Source: Arbacia lixula (taxonomy: Eukaryota; Echinodermata; Echinoidea; Arbacioida; Arbaciidae). From it: DNA of 64,000 nucleotides. Within the stretch, counting starts at the first letter, position 1. The number at the start of each line of letters is the position of its first letter. The notes beneath the pieces are model-generated. The model saw only the letters and a program-made list of their open reading frames with translations, was not told where the DNA came from and made no database searches. The DNA is taken from the NCBI GenBank assembly GCA_963669155.1, contig OZ022583.1, positions 2,185,730 through 2,249,729 of the forward strand, in the 5' to 3' direction. A program made the position numbers and the translations under genes. Shown here piece by piece: positions 23,089 to 35,232 of the stretch.

Positions 23089-23482
23089 TCAATGCCACTG
23101 TGAACTTTTTGTTCTTGTTGGCGTGAAATAATAAGAAGAAACGGAAATATTTACAGGACTATGTTTCTCCAAGTTGTGTTATGCACGGTTGTGGTTCGGT
23201 TACGTGTAACTGCATTCACTTATGTACAAAACATCGTTTAGTGCATTGCGGGTTACTAAACAAGAACGAAACAAACACCATATTACTGCTCTGGAGCCAA
23301 CACGTTGATCGAGAGAAGTAATAGGAAGCAGGTTATGCATGGTGGACGAGATATTTAGTGAACAAATCGCGAAATAACTGCTGTAGAAGCGTTTTGCTAC
23401 AACGTATCTATCGAAGTTGGCTGTGCTGTGTCTGGATTGTGACTTGTTTTGTGCGTGTCATTCAATTCAACTCACCGTCAAG
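23089..23482. promoter_or_regulatory. Probable bidirectional TPC1/IQCD promoter and TPC1 5'UTR exon
   Basis: The divergent genes meet here. On the minus strand a near-perfect donor (GTAAGTAT, 23087 downward) fits a leader exon that reads into this interval; reading frames through it carry stops, so it is probably noncoding. On the plus strand the first in-frame ATG of IQCD is at 23483. I see no convincing TATA box. Transcription start sites cannot be placed from sequence alone. Confidence 0.45.
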
Positions 23483-24397
23483 ATGTCGTTTGCAGATATG
23501 GCTGTGATGGAGACGTTCCGTCTCTTGGACAAAGTCCGAGCTGAAGGACCAAAGGAACGCCCAGAAAGACCCAACATAGACTTCCCACAGGTCAAGCCAC
23601 ACAAACCTTCAAGACCAAAGGAACCAAAATCTCAAAGAACGGACCCCCTGCGCATTCTCGATCCCGGAAGAAAGAAGCTCACAACCGTGGAGTCACAGAG
23701 AATTCTCGCTGTGCTAGATGAGAGCATTAAAAATGCAGAAGTTGTCAGTGTTTTGCCATATGCTTGTGAAAACGTTAATCGCTTCAGCGTGGTGCTTGGA
23801 GTTGAGACAGTTGTGGCATTACAAGAACATCAAAAAATTGAGAGTGGATACAAACAAGCAGTGAAGAAACTCAATGACTATAAAAATACAGACAAATTCT
23901 CAGCGACCCCGGTAGATGCACAGCAACATTTAGGTACTGAAGATGATGACCATTACGATGAATTGCAGCTGATCGAAAGCAGAAAAGCAACTCATTCGGC
24001 CAAGTTAGACAACCAGATGGGATCCATGACTCTCGAAGATGACCAGAGGATACTGATCGATGAGGAAGAGGAGCAGCTTGCAAAGATCGTCAAAGTCCAA
24101 GCACAGCAACTGCAATTCTCATGTCAGAACGTGCTGCGGTTACTGAGTATAAATCCATCGGCAGTCGGTGCTCTCCGAGCGGAGGCGAAAGCGAGGGACC
24201 AAGAAGCCACGTCGCTGATCGGGTACATGAAGGATCTGAGAGGTTTCATCCTGGAGAGGCTGTTGACCACGCCCTTGGAGGAGAAGGAGAAGACAGACTA
24301 TCTGCGGGCAATCACCATCAGGGAGCAGAAGAACTCAGAAGTCATCAAGAAGCTGTCTGGTGAACTCCAGGAGGCCATTGAGGACAAAGATACTAAG
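23483..24397 (+). CDS. IQCD: IQCD exon 1
   Basis: The exon encodes residues 1-305: a Pro/Lys-rich N-terminus, the KLTTVESQRIL block and the first coiled-coil region. It ends AAG|GTAAAC in phase 0. A 14-G run lies in the following intron at 24621-24634. Confidence 0.93.
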
Positions 24398-26793
24398 GTA
24401 AACTGAAACTTCATGTCATCAAATTCACAACTACTTTTCATCCACTTCTTCCATATGCATCTCTTGTTATTTAAAGACCTTTGCCTCCTGAGACCAGACT
24501 CTATATGTTCTACTATTCTACTTTAGCTGTGCTCTTGCCATCTTCTAAGTGCTCATTTTCACTTGTGGAAGTCTAATTTGTTTGCAAGATGGGAACTGTA
24601 GATCATTTTCCAAATACTCAGGGGGGGGGGGGGGTACATGTGTTTCAGAAACAAATCACTTTTACGCTTGTTAGTCAGTCTTCATACATGTTATTTTAAA
24701 AATGAATTGTTACACTACAAAATTGTAACTTACGGAGAATATCATCCCTGTATTAAATTTTTGTGATTTTCAGACAATAGAGAACATAGTTAAAATAACA
24801 TTAATGTGCAGTATATTACTTGTATTAATATCTCACTGACCTATTCCATCTGTTTTACACATACAACCCAGATCTCGAAGCAGAACGATGAGATCAGGCG
24901 GCTGAAGGGTGATCTCCACCAACTGGAGAAGTTCTCTGAGGAGCACATCCGACGAACCAAGTCCGAGGCTGAGAAGCAGCAGCAGGCGGACTTTAAGAAC
25001 TCTGAGGTCAAACAGACCAAGCTCCAGACCGACCTTCAGGGCCTGCGCACTCAGCTGACCAATCAGACGTCAGAGCACAGGGAGAGCGAGCTGGCACTCA
25101 GAAAGGTATCAATTCAATTCAATTTTTTTTTTATCGTATAAAAACAAAACAAATTCAAGGTATTACCAGAAAGCTGATGACTTGAAAAGACGAGATTTAA
25201 GCTTGCGTTTATTGATTCAGGTATTGTTATTCGTTGCAAGAAGTTAATATCATTCTGGCATAATCCAGTTTGCATAATTTGCAGACAAATATAACCTGTT
25301 CTTTTGATCTATAGATGAGTAGTTGCTGTATTTTTTAATGCTGTGAAATATAATCCTATGGTAATGATGTGATGGTAGAATTATATTATTTCCAACATCT
25401 ATGTATTCATATACATGTAGAAATTGAAAATAATTAATATAATAAAATGGAAACGGTTCTCAGAAATGGTAGAAATGAAGATGGCACTTCTATTATCTGG
25501 AAAACAATATTTCCCAACACTATCTTGATGTTTTCAAACATGCACTGTAAATAGTATTCATTCACAATATTAATTTGGCATCCAAAGAATAAAATGATAC
25601 CAAAAAAAAAAAAATAACACAAAATGAAGATACAATGTAAGTGCTATAACTAACCGTGTGTTTTTTTATCTTCACTATTTTTCTTTTCTTTATTTCAGAG
25701 GAAATATATGATTGAAACAGAAGTTGAAAATTGGATCCAAAAGTATGATCAGGACATGGGAGAAAGACAGGTAAGCATTACAATATCCATTAAGATTCCA
25801 TAGAGCAATGCATGAACAATTCTTGTAGAGTTTAAAAGCATACTGCAGCTAATGTTCACATCGCCAAAATGAGCAAGAATTTGCTTTTCTCATATGAGTG
25901 CTGTGCACATATACACTTAATGCACGTTTTTGGTCCTCTCTTGTGCTTGCATCTTGATTTTAACAGCCAAATTGGTTCATAGCCTAATTAAAGATTTGGA
26001 AGAAATATGGGGCTTGATGTACAGGATACTTTGATACAGATTTCAATGAGAATAATGCTCAAGGAAAATTAAAAATGTGGTCCTTATAGGCTATTGTCTT
26101 TGGGTATAAGTAGTCGCTTTCTATCGTTTAGAAAGCAGATTTTTACTGCTAAATGCAAGTTAAGTTGTGTTCAGCTCTGATTGAAGTGGTTAATGTTGAT
26201 GTTCATGTTTGTAAATTAAAGTTTCTTTGTCACAGTATCATTCCTAGCAGCCACTAATAGGTCCTTTTTTAAACTTTAAAAAGTTAAAAATTCAAGTTAT
26301 TCACTTTTCATCATGTTAATGATGCTCATTTATCTTTGTTTTTGTATATGATATTCATGTTTATCTCTAATGGTTGCTGTTAGTATTGAGACCTTCCATA
26401 AAATCATGTGCAGTTCAGCCTCTAGGCTGGGATTTTTTTTTTTTGTGTGAAATGAATAAACCGTTCAACCATTCAATTACCACACTCGTTCCCTCTCTCT
26501 TTGGTTGATAGGCAGAGTTTGAGGACCTTGACACCATCTACACGGAGGAGAAGGCCCAGCTGAACGAGCTGGAGGAGCGCTTCAAGACGCTGGAAGAGGA
26601 GTACAAGCGCATCGTGGAGGAGCGGCGTATCGCTAGGGAGAAGAAGGAGCGGGAGGAGAGGGAGCTGGCTATGATGATCAAGGCAGCCACCATGATCCAG
26701 TCCTTCTGGCGGTCCTACAAGTGCCGCAAGGCCCTCAAATCAAAGGGCAAGAAGGGGAAGAAAGGCAAAGGGAAAAAGGGCAAGAAGCGCTAA
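23483..26793 (+). CDS. IQCD: Dynein regulatory complex subunit 10 / IQ-domain protein D, complete, four exons
   Basis: DRC10 (IQCD) is a subunit of the nexin-dynein regulatory complex, which links outer doublet microtubules and controls dynein in motile cilia and sperm tails. Exons 23483-24397, 24872-25105, 25699-25770 and 26512-26793 all join in phase 0 at GT-AG sites and give 500 residues plus TAA; human IQCD is a little shorter (about 450). Visible features: KLTTVESQRILAVLDE near residue 75, mid-protein VLRLL...LRGFILERLLTTP, long coiled coil with RRTKSEAEKQQQADFK, the family-specific ENWIQKYDQDMGE, a Glu/Arg coiled coil, then the IQ motif IQSFWRSYKCR and a Lys/Gly-rich tail. The start is the first in-frame ATG, in a fair Kozak context; a second ATG lies 15 nt on. 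Head to head with TPC1. Confidence 0.95.
24872..25105 (+). CDS. IQCD: IQCD exon 2
   Basis: The acceptor is ACCCAG and the donor AAG|GTATCA. The exon encodes 78 residues of coiled coil from ISKQNDEIRRLKGDL to ESELALRK, including EHIRRTKSEAEKQQQADF, well conserved in DRC10. Confidence 0.93.
25699..25770 (+). CDS. IQCD: IQCD exon 3
   Basis: This 72-nt exon follows TTTATTTCAG and ends CAG|GTAAGC. It encodes RKYMIETEVENWIQKYDQ and DMGERQ, the most recognisable DRC10 signature. It is too short to stand out as an open frame by itself. Confidence 0.93.
26512..26793 (+). CDS. IQCD: IQCD exon 4, IQ motif and stop
   Basis: The exon begins after TTGATAG with AEFEDLDTIYTEEKAQL, continues as a charged coiled coil, then carries the calmodulin-binding-type IQ motif (MIQSFWRSYKCRKAL) and a basic Lys/Gly tail before TAA. 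Confidence 0.94.
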   Translation, partial: AEFEDLDTIYTEEKAQLNELEERFKTLEEEYKRIVEERRIAREKKEREERELAMMIKAATMIQSFWRSYKCRKALKSKGKKGKKGKGKKGKKR

Positions 26794-27790
26794 CTTCTGC
26801 AGAGAGCTTGAATCTCTTTGAGACATTCAACATACTAGAGACTTTTAAAGGGTTATTTATTACTTGATTGAAACATTGGACATTGTAGAGACTTTTGATA
26901 GGTTATTTATTTCTTGCGCCACTTCATATTAGGTTTCCTTGAGGTCCTACTAATATTGTAAGAATATGAAGTCCAAGAAGCACACAAAATGCACGATTTG
27001 TGGACTACATGCTAGTAAGGACTTGATGGACATATTTATTCCTTTACAATTTAATTGAATGCCTTGATGTTATGTACATGTAAGTGTGCACGGCTCTGAA
27101 ATGCAGGAGGCGCCAACCAGATACACATAGGAATCAGTGTATAAGAGGCGAGCCAATTAACGTTTATGATTAGCTATTTCTTTGCTTCTCTAGGCTGCTG
27201 TATTCAAATAGGCTGTTTGGATATTGAAATGTTTCTTGGGGGAACAACAATTATTATCCATTTCTACCATCCAGGATTCTTCAATCTGTCTTCCTACTTC
27301 AGTGATAAAACATGTGAAAAATGTATTTTTTTTACATGGAAGAATTAAGAGAGAAGTTGAAATTAACATCATTTGCATTCCATAAATGTGTACACTTTCA
27401 GCACTTTATGATTTTCTTCCATTAAAGTTACAATGCCTACACTACTTTCATTGTGCCTGAGGTTGTCAGAACCACCATCAAATATGTTATCCATGGAGAA
27501 GTCTTTCATTGCCTTTGCCATAAAATCTGCATAGTGCTTTGTTCTTATGTAAGTGTTCAGTATGACATGAAGTTATTCAGAGCAATAATTAAACTGTGTA
27601 CTTTCTTCATGTATTATGGTAACCACTCAGCCAACATTGATATATGTGTTGTATATTTCATTGGCAAGTGTTTCTTCCATTAACTTGTTTAATGGTTTTG
27701 CTGATATAGCAGAGAAAATTTATTCATAATGTTGTGATACATTTTTTGATAAGCTTGTGTTTAATGGAATAAAATTTATTTTATTTTATT
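26794..27790 (+). other. Probable IQCD 3' untranslated region
   Basis: No further coding sequence is seen after the TAA. A canonical AATAAA lies at 27768-27773, followed by T-rich sequence; an ATTAAA at 27421 is an alternative polyadenylation signal. Extent is inferred. Confidence 0.4.
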
Positions 27791-28129
27791 TATTCACACT
27801 TCATATATCTTTTATGATATTTGTTAAGAATAACACTAGATTGAACACAATCAAATCAAAACACTCCTTTATTGTGCTTACCAAATGAATTTGGTTAAGC
27901 CGGATGAAAAATTTAGCCACTGATAAGATATATCTGCATGAATACGTGTATATATTTTGTACATAATTATTGTAAAGGCTATTATGTAAATAAAGAAAAT
28001 GCATCCTTGAAAATAACATGATACATGTATATTAGTCTCAGTGATAAATGTGTGAACAATAACTAAAATGGGATGGTTGCTGGAACTTGAAAAGTAATAA
28101 TTATGATGAGAAAACAAAGAATGGGAAAC

Positions 28130-28200
28130 AGGTTAAGTGAATACGGAGAATAGAAAATAGATGAAGAGAAAGAAAGATTATGAGAGACAAAGGGAGGGAG

Positions 28201-28257
<57 letters not shown>

Positions 28258-28500
28258 AAGAAAGGATGGCAGAAAGAGAGGAGTGATATATTGTGTATTG
28301 AGGGATATATTCTGAGCGGTGAGGGGGAGGGGGGGGGGTGTCAGAGAAAGAGGTAGAAGAGAGACATTAAAGATGAGTTGGAGGGGTGTTGGCACACTAT
28401 GGAGGAGATATTAAATATAAAATGTGCATGTATTTAAGAGGAAGAGGAAAGGAGGAGAAAGGGAAAAACGGAAGGGGGGGGGGAATGAGGAAGACAGTGC
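28130..28500. repeat. Purine-rich tract with (GA)n core
   Basis: A perfect GA run lies at about 28204-28252 inside 370 bp of purine-rich DNA with several G blocks. Confidence 0.85.
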
Positions 28501-29717
28501 TAATCAAGGGGGGAAAGGAGGTGTGAATAATAAAAATAAATAAGATTGGCAATCAATGAAGATATGAAAATTCCCACTGCTGGGTATTAAATACTGCCCT
28601 CTCTCGATACTTGAGCTAATCACGGTAACGTCAGTGCATCGACCTCATGTCCTGTCGGTGCATGGTCTTCAACTTCAACCATCATTTTGAAGAAACCGCA
28701 AAAAAAAAAAAAAAAAAAGTTAGAATAAACTGTTGGAATGTAGTGTACTTTTACAAAAGAATCCTCAATTTCAATGAAAAAGCTATGGTACTAAATCTTT
28801 GAGCTAACAGGGGATACCCTCTCGCCAAAATATGTCTCTCCAACGACATGACTTTTTTTGATGATTTTCATTAATGATAATGACATTAGAGGTTACGAAT
28901 ATATCATCATCAAAGCAAACAATTAACCAAAATATGATAATGACTGTGTGTATACCCCACGTATACATAATATGCCAGGTGGCATAGGATATGTCCGTGT
29001 GTACGCGAGGGGGGGGGGGGGGGAGGGGGGAACCATGGTGACGAGTTCATCTGGAGTATTTTGTTCGTCTCGTAATTATCTCTTTTTTTTCTTTTATTAT
29101 AACCTTTTTTTCTTGGGATTAATCGCAATAGTTTGAAATAAATGATACTTGATTTGGATCACGGTTCTCACATAATAGTCACTTACTTATTTGCTTTTCT
29201 GTATTACTCTTGGAAGGGGAAAAAAAACAAGAACGGGAATGGGCAACCATTAGTCTTTTAGACACGAGTCATGCGCCTCGTCATTCTGCTCCGAGCAGAG
29301 CCCTCACCTCTCCCCCTTAAAAATATGTTTTTATAAAAGCGCGCGCGACGTTGCACACCGAACATCGCACCATCGTAATTAGGTTACAAATAATTATTAA
29401 TGTTCCTCGACACGACGACGCGATCCCCAAACCCCTTGGTTGACGGACTGGCTTCTCTCGCTCAGTAACCCCCCGTATGTCATCACCCCTGCACCCATAC
29501 CCTGAACTCTCGCAGGGGGATTTATGGGTAATATGGTGGGCCAAACGTGGGGACGGAGGCTGAGGGCATCGACCCCTGCAGTAGTCCAGGTTGACCTCAT
29601 CGACCTTGGGTCTACAGAAAGGACACGTCGTTAATCACATGCGGCTTGAACTAGTCCCTTGGAGCTCATTCTAGACCCGGACCGTGGTCCTGTTACTGGT
29701 CACCACCGATCTGTTCT
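28500..29717. other. Intergenic, no gene recognised; G-run and GC-rich patch
   Basis: An A-run lies near 28700 and a G-run at 29009-29027. The stretch 29335-29640 is richer in G+C and CpG than its surroundings; no protein family is recognised in it. Confidence 0.4.
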
Positions 29718-29825
29718 GTCCATAACTTTTTTATTCTTTGACGGATTTTCGTCAAACCATCATTAAGATGTTTCTCTTCTGTTTCTGCTTTTCAGGGCGA
29801 ACTATCACTTTAAAATTTCCGTTAT
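29718..29825. mobile_element. Single arm of foldback family H
   Basis: TTTGACGGATTTTCGTCAAA and CAGGGCGAACTATCACTTTAA match, in the same orientation, the right arm of the element at 48984-49458. Confidence 0.6.
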
Positions 29826-29883
29826 CTTCGTCTATCATATTGCTCAGAAAATTAACACGGAGAAAATGTAAGGAGACAATGCC

Positions 29884-29990
29884 CTTAAAGGGCAACTACT
29901 GTACTGGGAAGACAAAAAAAGCCCTCAAAAGGGTGGTCGTGAGCAATCTTCTTACCAATGGTCTTAAATTCATGTATTGATCTTCGACTT
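29884..29990 (+). mobile_element. Single arm of foldback family D
   Basis: TTAAAGGGCAACTACTGTAC and CAATGGTCTTAAATTCATGT match the element at 13412-13770 and the arm at 3223. It starts at a TTAA. Confidence 0.65.
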
Positions 29991-30264
29991 CAGAAAAGTG
30001 CTCATGAAAGTGCAGTCGACTTTGTCAATGTTCACAATATAATTCATTTATATTCGGTGTTATTCGTGTAATTTCAAGAAGAAAAATATATTCAATTGGA
30101 ATTTTCATCTTGAAACTAACGAGTTCGAGGAAAGCGTGAGTGGTACCTCCAAAGTAATTGGCACAATATGATTTTTAAAAGTTGACAAACGATGATACAT
30201 GCAACATATTACTGCTTTACATTGCTTAACAAATTTCAGAAGGAAAGACGAGCAATATGTTGCG

Positions 30265-30525
30265 AATCTTCTTCATGTTCTTCTTCTCCTCTTCCTCCTC
30301 CTCCTACTCCTCCTCCTTCTTCTTCTTTTTCTTCTACTTGTTCTTGTTCTTTTTCTTTTTCCTCTTGTTCTTGTTCTTCTTGTTCTTCTCCTCCTCCTAC
30401 CTCTTCTTCTTCTTGTTCTTCTTCTTCTTTTTATTATTATTGTTGTTGTTGTTCTTCTTCTTGTTCTACTTCTCCTTCTCCTCTCCCTTCCTCCACCCCC
30501 CCCCCCCCTTTGCTTCAGCCTCTCC
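30265..30525 (+). repeat. Pyrimidine-rich (TTC/TCC) array
   Basis: About 260 bp of imperfect CTT/TCC triplets ending in a C-run. It opens three overlapping reading frames of Leu, Ser or Phe runs that are artefacts. Confidence 0.85.
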
Positions 30526-30612
30526 TAATCCTCCTAAATGATTTTCCATTTTTTTCAGGGTAAATCTTCTATCTTAGTCTTTACCTTCTACGTATAAATT
30601 AATTATCCTCTT

Positions 30613-31875
30613 AATAATGATAATAATAATAATAGTTATTTATCTGCGCTATACACAAAAAGTATCACAGCGCTTACAATCAGATATAAAATATAAATAT
30701 ATACATTAAATTGCATCAACCATTGGAGTTCTCAACTGTGCCAGATGAGGCCTGGTGGCCTCTTGCTTGCTGCTTCGTTCACCAACAATTTAAGGGACAA
30801 GCCCGGTCAGCACATTATTCACAGAAGCTCTAGAATAGCACTTGAGGCAACCAGGCCCAAGATGGGTTAGCCAAGTCAAACCAAATAGTGATAGCAAAAA
30901 TCATCAAAACAAATACACATTAAATAAATGAAAATATAAAACTAGATATTTGGAAAAAGATATGACTTGAGTTGTCGTTTGAAAGATGATATGGTCGGTG
31001 TTGTTCGGATGGAAGAGGGGAGTGTATTCCAAACTCTAGATCCAGCTATACTAAAACGTTTTTCTGCTATGGAGAGGTTTGTTCTCGGAATAACAAGTTT
31101 GGTGGTATCATTTAGGGAACGTAGATTACGAGCAGGTGTGTAATGAGCAATTGTGTTTACAAGATATGAAGGACCAGTACTGTTAATCAATTTATAAATG
31201 TACAGACAAAGTTTGAACTTGACACGTTGAGAAAAAGGGAGCCAATGGAGTTCCCTAATCAAAGGAGACGTATGTTTATTGCGACCAACTGAAAACACTA
31301 AACGTGCGGCACGATTCTGAACACTCTGAAGTTTTTTCTGATCTTTAACACAAAGAACTGAAAAGAGACTGTTACAATAGTCAAGTCGAGAAAGTACAAG
31401 TGCCCTAACTGCATGATGGCAAGTTTTTTCATTGATAAATCTTCTAATGCGCCACAGATTCTTAAGATGGAAATTACAGGTACGTACAGTATTACTGACG
31501 TGAGATGAGAGTGTAAAGCACGAGTCAATACATATGCCAAGATTCTTAACTTTAGAGGATAGTGCAATTTCATTATCACATACATTGAGTTTTACGTTGG
31601 ATAGATTTTCATTGAATTGGTTTTTCTGACATAGTATAGTGAATTCAGTTTTAGAAACATTTAGTTTGAGGAAATACAGCAATACATAACGAAATTCTTT
31701 CTAACACTTCTTGCATACTTGATGGTGAACGAGGATCAAACGCATCATATAGTTGAATATCATCGGCATAGATAAGATAGAAAAGATTGTGCTTACGAAT
31801 TATAGTTGACACAGGAGTGATATAAACATTCTCTACATTCTCACACTTCTATCAGACTACCTTGCGGTGTATTTA
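30613..31875 (-). mobile_element. 5'-truncated non-LTR retrotransposon (LINE, L2/CR1-like)
   Basis: Minus strand. It carries a PQGS box (near 31865), the reverse transcriptase catalytic box YADDIQLY at 31770-31747, then, after a frameshift near 31680, the C-terminal RT part with LNVSKTEF, LSRLDYCNSLF, LQSVQNRAARLV, ELHWLPF and SRVWNTLPSSI. The 3' end has an AGCGCT...AGCGC stem and an (ATT)n tail at 30645-30613, typical of L2/CR1-like elements. No endonuclease domain remains. Confidence 0.85.
30942..31682 (-). pseudogene. Reverse transcriptase C-terminal fragment of the LINE
   Basis: A 246-codon open frame covering the RT thumb/connection region. The catalytic YADD lies upstream in another frame, so the enzyme is broken. 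It ends about 330 bp before the 3' tail. Confidence 0.85.
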
Positions 31876-33000
31876 TGAAATTCATGTACTTTCATATTGT
31901 TCTTTTTCCTCTGTTTAAATTGAGGATGTCGATACATAGCACATGATAATCATAACTTTGCCCCGAGCATGCTGAGGGCGCTTGTCAAAACTGTGGTTAG
32001 TTTCTGAAAGAAAAAGCCACCAATCAGATAGTGAGATGCATTTACCCAAACTATCAGTGGTACATGTTGTATACACAAGTCTTTCAGAGTACGATTATTA
32101 TGCACACATTATGACACCAAAATCAAGAATAAGAATAACAATGTTCGACTTTTTCTTTTATATACATGTACTTACAACAATAATTCCTTCTTCGAAACTA
32201 CATCCTTCTACTCACAGGATGACCGAAAACTAAATTTACACTCCCTTTATTCCCATCAGTATAATGTTTACATTCTCTTTCGGTATTCTAAAACAGTACC
32301 ATTTTTATGTTTCATTTCACTAATAATTTGACACCTGTTCTAACGTTCATTAATACCCTAAAATACAATAAAACCTGCTTCACGAACGCTCATTTTCATG
32401 GAAAATTAACACTCGAGAGAGTACTTGACCTTTAATCATATTTATATGTTTTTTAATAACGGCCCCAGCGCGACCTCACTTAACTGCTGTTTTTTTTTTA
32501 CCCCACTATCATTACCTGCTATCCATGCAAACTCTCCTGGTGCTAATAAATCGTTATTTCTGATTATATCTGCTAACTTGTTAAATTGACAGAACATTTC
32601 CTGCCCCGGCCCTTACCCAGTCTAAGTTTATGGCAGTAGAACAAGGCGACAGTAATAATCATACTTATCAAATTAACGCTCTCCAATATACAAGCTGGGC
32701 TCAATTTAAAAATGAAGAGAGGGGGAAAAAATCTCATCAAGCCGGCTGAGAAAATGACAAGTGACGCTGAAGGTCGGGAAAGTAAATGTGATTGACAAAA
32801 TTGATCTGAGGAAACCAATCTATGTATACGGCGAATCTCTGAGCTGGACGCATTCATTAATGCAATAATTTGCCGCGTCACGTTCTGCGCGTAGCTCGGT
32901 CGGCAGGTTCATTGCACTTTAGCTCGAGGAACACGAGGGGGCGAGAGAAAGTGCAGTGTAGTTGGAGCGTACTAAAGCCCAACGCATGAGAAACGATGTT
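31876..33000. other. Intergenic, nothing recognised
   Basis: AT-rich DNA with no exon, repeat or RNA gene that I can support. Confidence 0.45.
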
Positions 33001-33124
33001 GTCACGATCCTGCAGTCGTTAGGGCCTACGACTAGAAATGTGACGTCACTTACATGCACAAATCCCATGACCGGGTCCAGCGATTCAGCCAGTCGCAGAG
33101 TCGTACGACTGATCGGATCGTGCG
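33000..33124. mobile_element. Dispersed inverted-repeat element family G, copy 2
   Basis: Ends TGTCACGATCCTGCAGTCGT and ACGACTGATCGGATCGTGC are inverted repeats. The inside has GAAATGTGACGTCAC and GATTCAGCC shared with 12117-12235. Confidence 0.6.
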
Positions 33125-35000
33125 TCTTCGGTGGTCTTATCTCGCTTGAAAAAGAAGCCTGGAAACATTCATATCAACAACTGCATCCAATGTGGTGAAC
33201 TAGCCTTGTAGACGAGTGGTAGTGAAATGCGTGCTTAGTTCTTGGCCCTCCAAATACCGATGTCATGTCCATTTTCAGACCAGCGTTCTGCTGCTAAGTG
33301 TAGCCAGATAGGCCTAGTGTAATTATGAAATTAAATTAGTGAATTGCGTAATCTGCTTTTAGTTGGGTGAGGTTATTAATGACTCATCTCCCTGTTCATA
33401 TTCTGTTGCCGGGTGAAGTTACATTAGCTATCCAAGATAACAATTCAATACTTCTATCTCGCAGCTATTTTATTTCTTTGAGCGATATGTGCATATGGTG
33501 TCGTTGCAGGACCTTAATGGCGTATTTTTCCCGGGAACATCAAATCAGCTGTGTTCCTTGGTGAACAATTAAATATTAAATCCTCGTAACAATTTTCCAG
33601 CGTTCAGTGTTATAAAGGGACACACTAGGTGCCTGCAAATGTATACATTAATGTCTGGTGAAAGTGTATATGTTATGGTCATGCTTCCTTTACTTTTTCA
33701 TTTTCTCTGAGTGATGTTTAACCATTTCAGTCTCATTATGTAAGACGTCAATAGGCGTTGCCAGGATTGTTACTGAGAGACTTAAGGATCTCTTACCTAG
33801 TGAAGTTTAACAACTGCTGTATGTAGGCCAATATTCGGTAATAGTATTATTCGATATGGCTTTCTCGTAAGTTGTTTCTTCCTTTGACATGTGTGTAGAG
33901 GGTGACACTGTCTTCATTTTCTTCTTAAGGTGACGATGACAAGACGGATGAGAGCAACCCTAGTTTGCGACCCCCTTTTCTCGAGCCTCGTAAGAAGGAC
34001 TCGTGTACCCTCCCAGCTACTCGATCTCCCGTATCATATTCTCTCCAGCCCTCAGGCGATGATTTCGTCACATTTCCGATCCAATTTCTCGCCTAGGACT
34101 CACGGGATGTTCACAAGTTCTCCTCTTTATTATTATTATCAAACTTCTGCATCGCGGATTGACCTTCTCAACTTTAGATATGAAGTCGGTTAATATCAGT
34201 TTAATGGCGGTGATTATGCCGTCGCATTATGGAACATACAAGTGTAATTACGGTTACCCTTTCGGTAGCAAATAGAGCACATAAGTCACCTATTTTCTCT
34301 CATGGTGGCGAGCGCGAGTGTAGTCATTATCGATGTTTCCAAATTTAGACAGAGCGGGAAAACGAAATGTGACTAATTTTCTGCTGCCGTATTTGAATGT
34401 TCCCCGGGCGCGCACGCACCCTTCGCGCCGTTGCAGACGGTGCAGGGAGAGAGTCGTGTTTGGGGAACAACAATCCCACGCCTGCTCCAAGTCCAAAACC
34501 CATGATATGATAGGAACGCATGAAGTTGCGGCGTATTTCGTATCATCAATGATTATGTCGGCGGTCGTAATTGAGCGGAGTTCCACTGCTGAGAGAGGCC
34601 TGATCATTCATCTCCGCTTATCCCCTATTTTCCCCTCAAAAACCTTTCCCTTCCGTTCCGTCTGTTGCGCGGGAGATCAGAGCAGCTCATGCAAAACGAA
34701 AAGTTTTCGAGTCACATGGCTGTATGCATATGAGCGTGATTATAATCGCGTTCATGACGCGGTATGAAAAAAGAGGGGGACATGTCAAGTATATGATTGA
34801 TGAGGAGGAAGCTTCAGAAAAGGAGAAACAGGAGGAAGGCGATGTTCTCGGCTGCTACCAATTAGATTTTCATGTTTCCCGACCATGTTTTGGGATGCTT
34901 TGTATTGATGACGTCATCCAGGTGGAACAAATGGTTTCCGGTTTGTCATCGGGACTGGCTGGACGTGTCTCCCCCAGGATAGCGGCTCACAAGAGTTCAT
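33125..35000. other. Intergenic, no gene recognised
   Basis: Several open frames of 65-144 codons exist, the longest at 34333-34767 on the plus strand, but none resembles a family I know and none has convincing splice context. CpG-rich patch at about 34385-34480. Confidence 0.35.
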
Positions 35001-35004
35001 CGGC

Positions 35005-35055
35005 TGGGCAGGGGTAGGGGTAGGGGTAGGGGAGGGGTGGGGGTGGGGAGAGGAC
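35005..35055 (+). repeat. (GGGGTA)n / G-rich tract, possible G-quadruplex
   Basis: GGGGTA is repeated and continues as GGGGAGGGGTGGGGGTGGGG, so at least eight runs of four or more G lie within 50 bp. Confidence 0.8.
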
Positions 35056-35232
35056 CGTGTCAATTAGCTTCAGGTCTCAGTGAAAAAAAAAAAAAAACTA
35101 TCGTCGCAGTATGACAGAAAGCTACCAGAAAGCTATTGAAGTTATTCAAAATGTAAAAATTATGTTTTTTTTTAGAAGAAAACAAAATGATGTTCGGCAA
35201 TAGGCAGCATAATTAGCGAAAGTGACAGGAAT

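Noticed and set aside
23417..23482. N-terminal extension of IQCD
   Set aside because: The upstream frame would begin at TTG, not ATG; the first real ATG is 23483.
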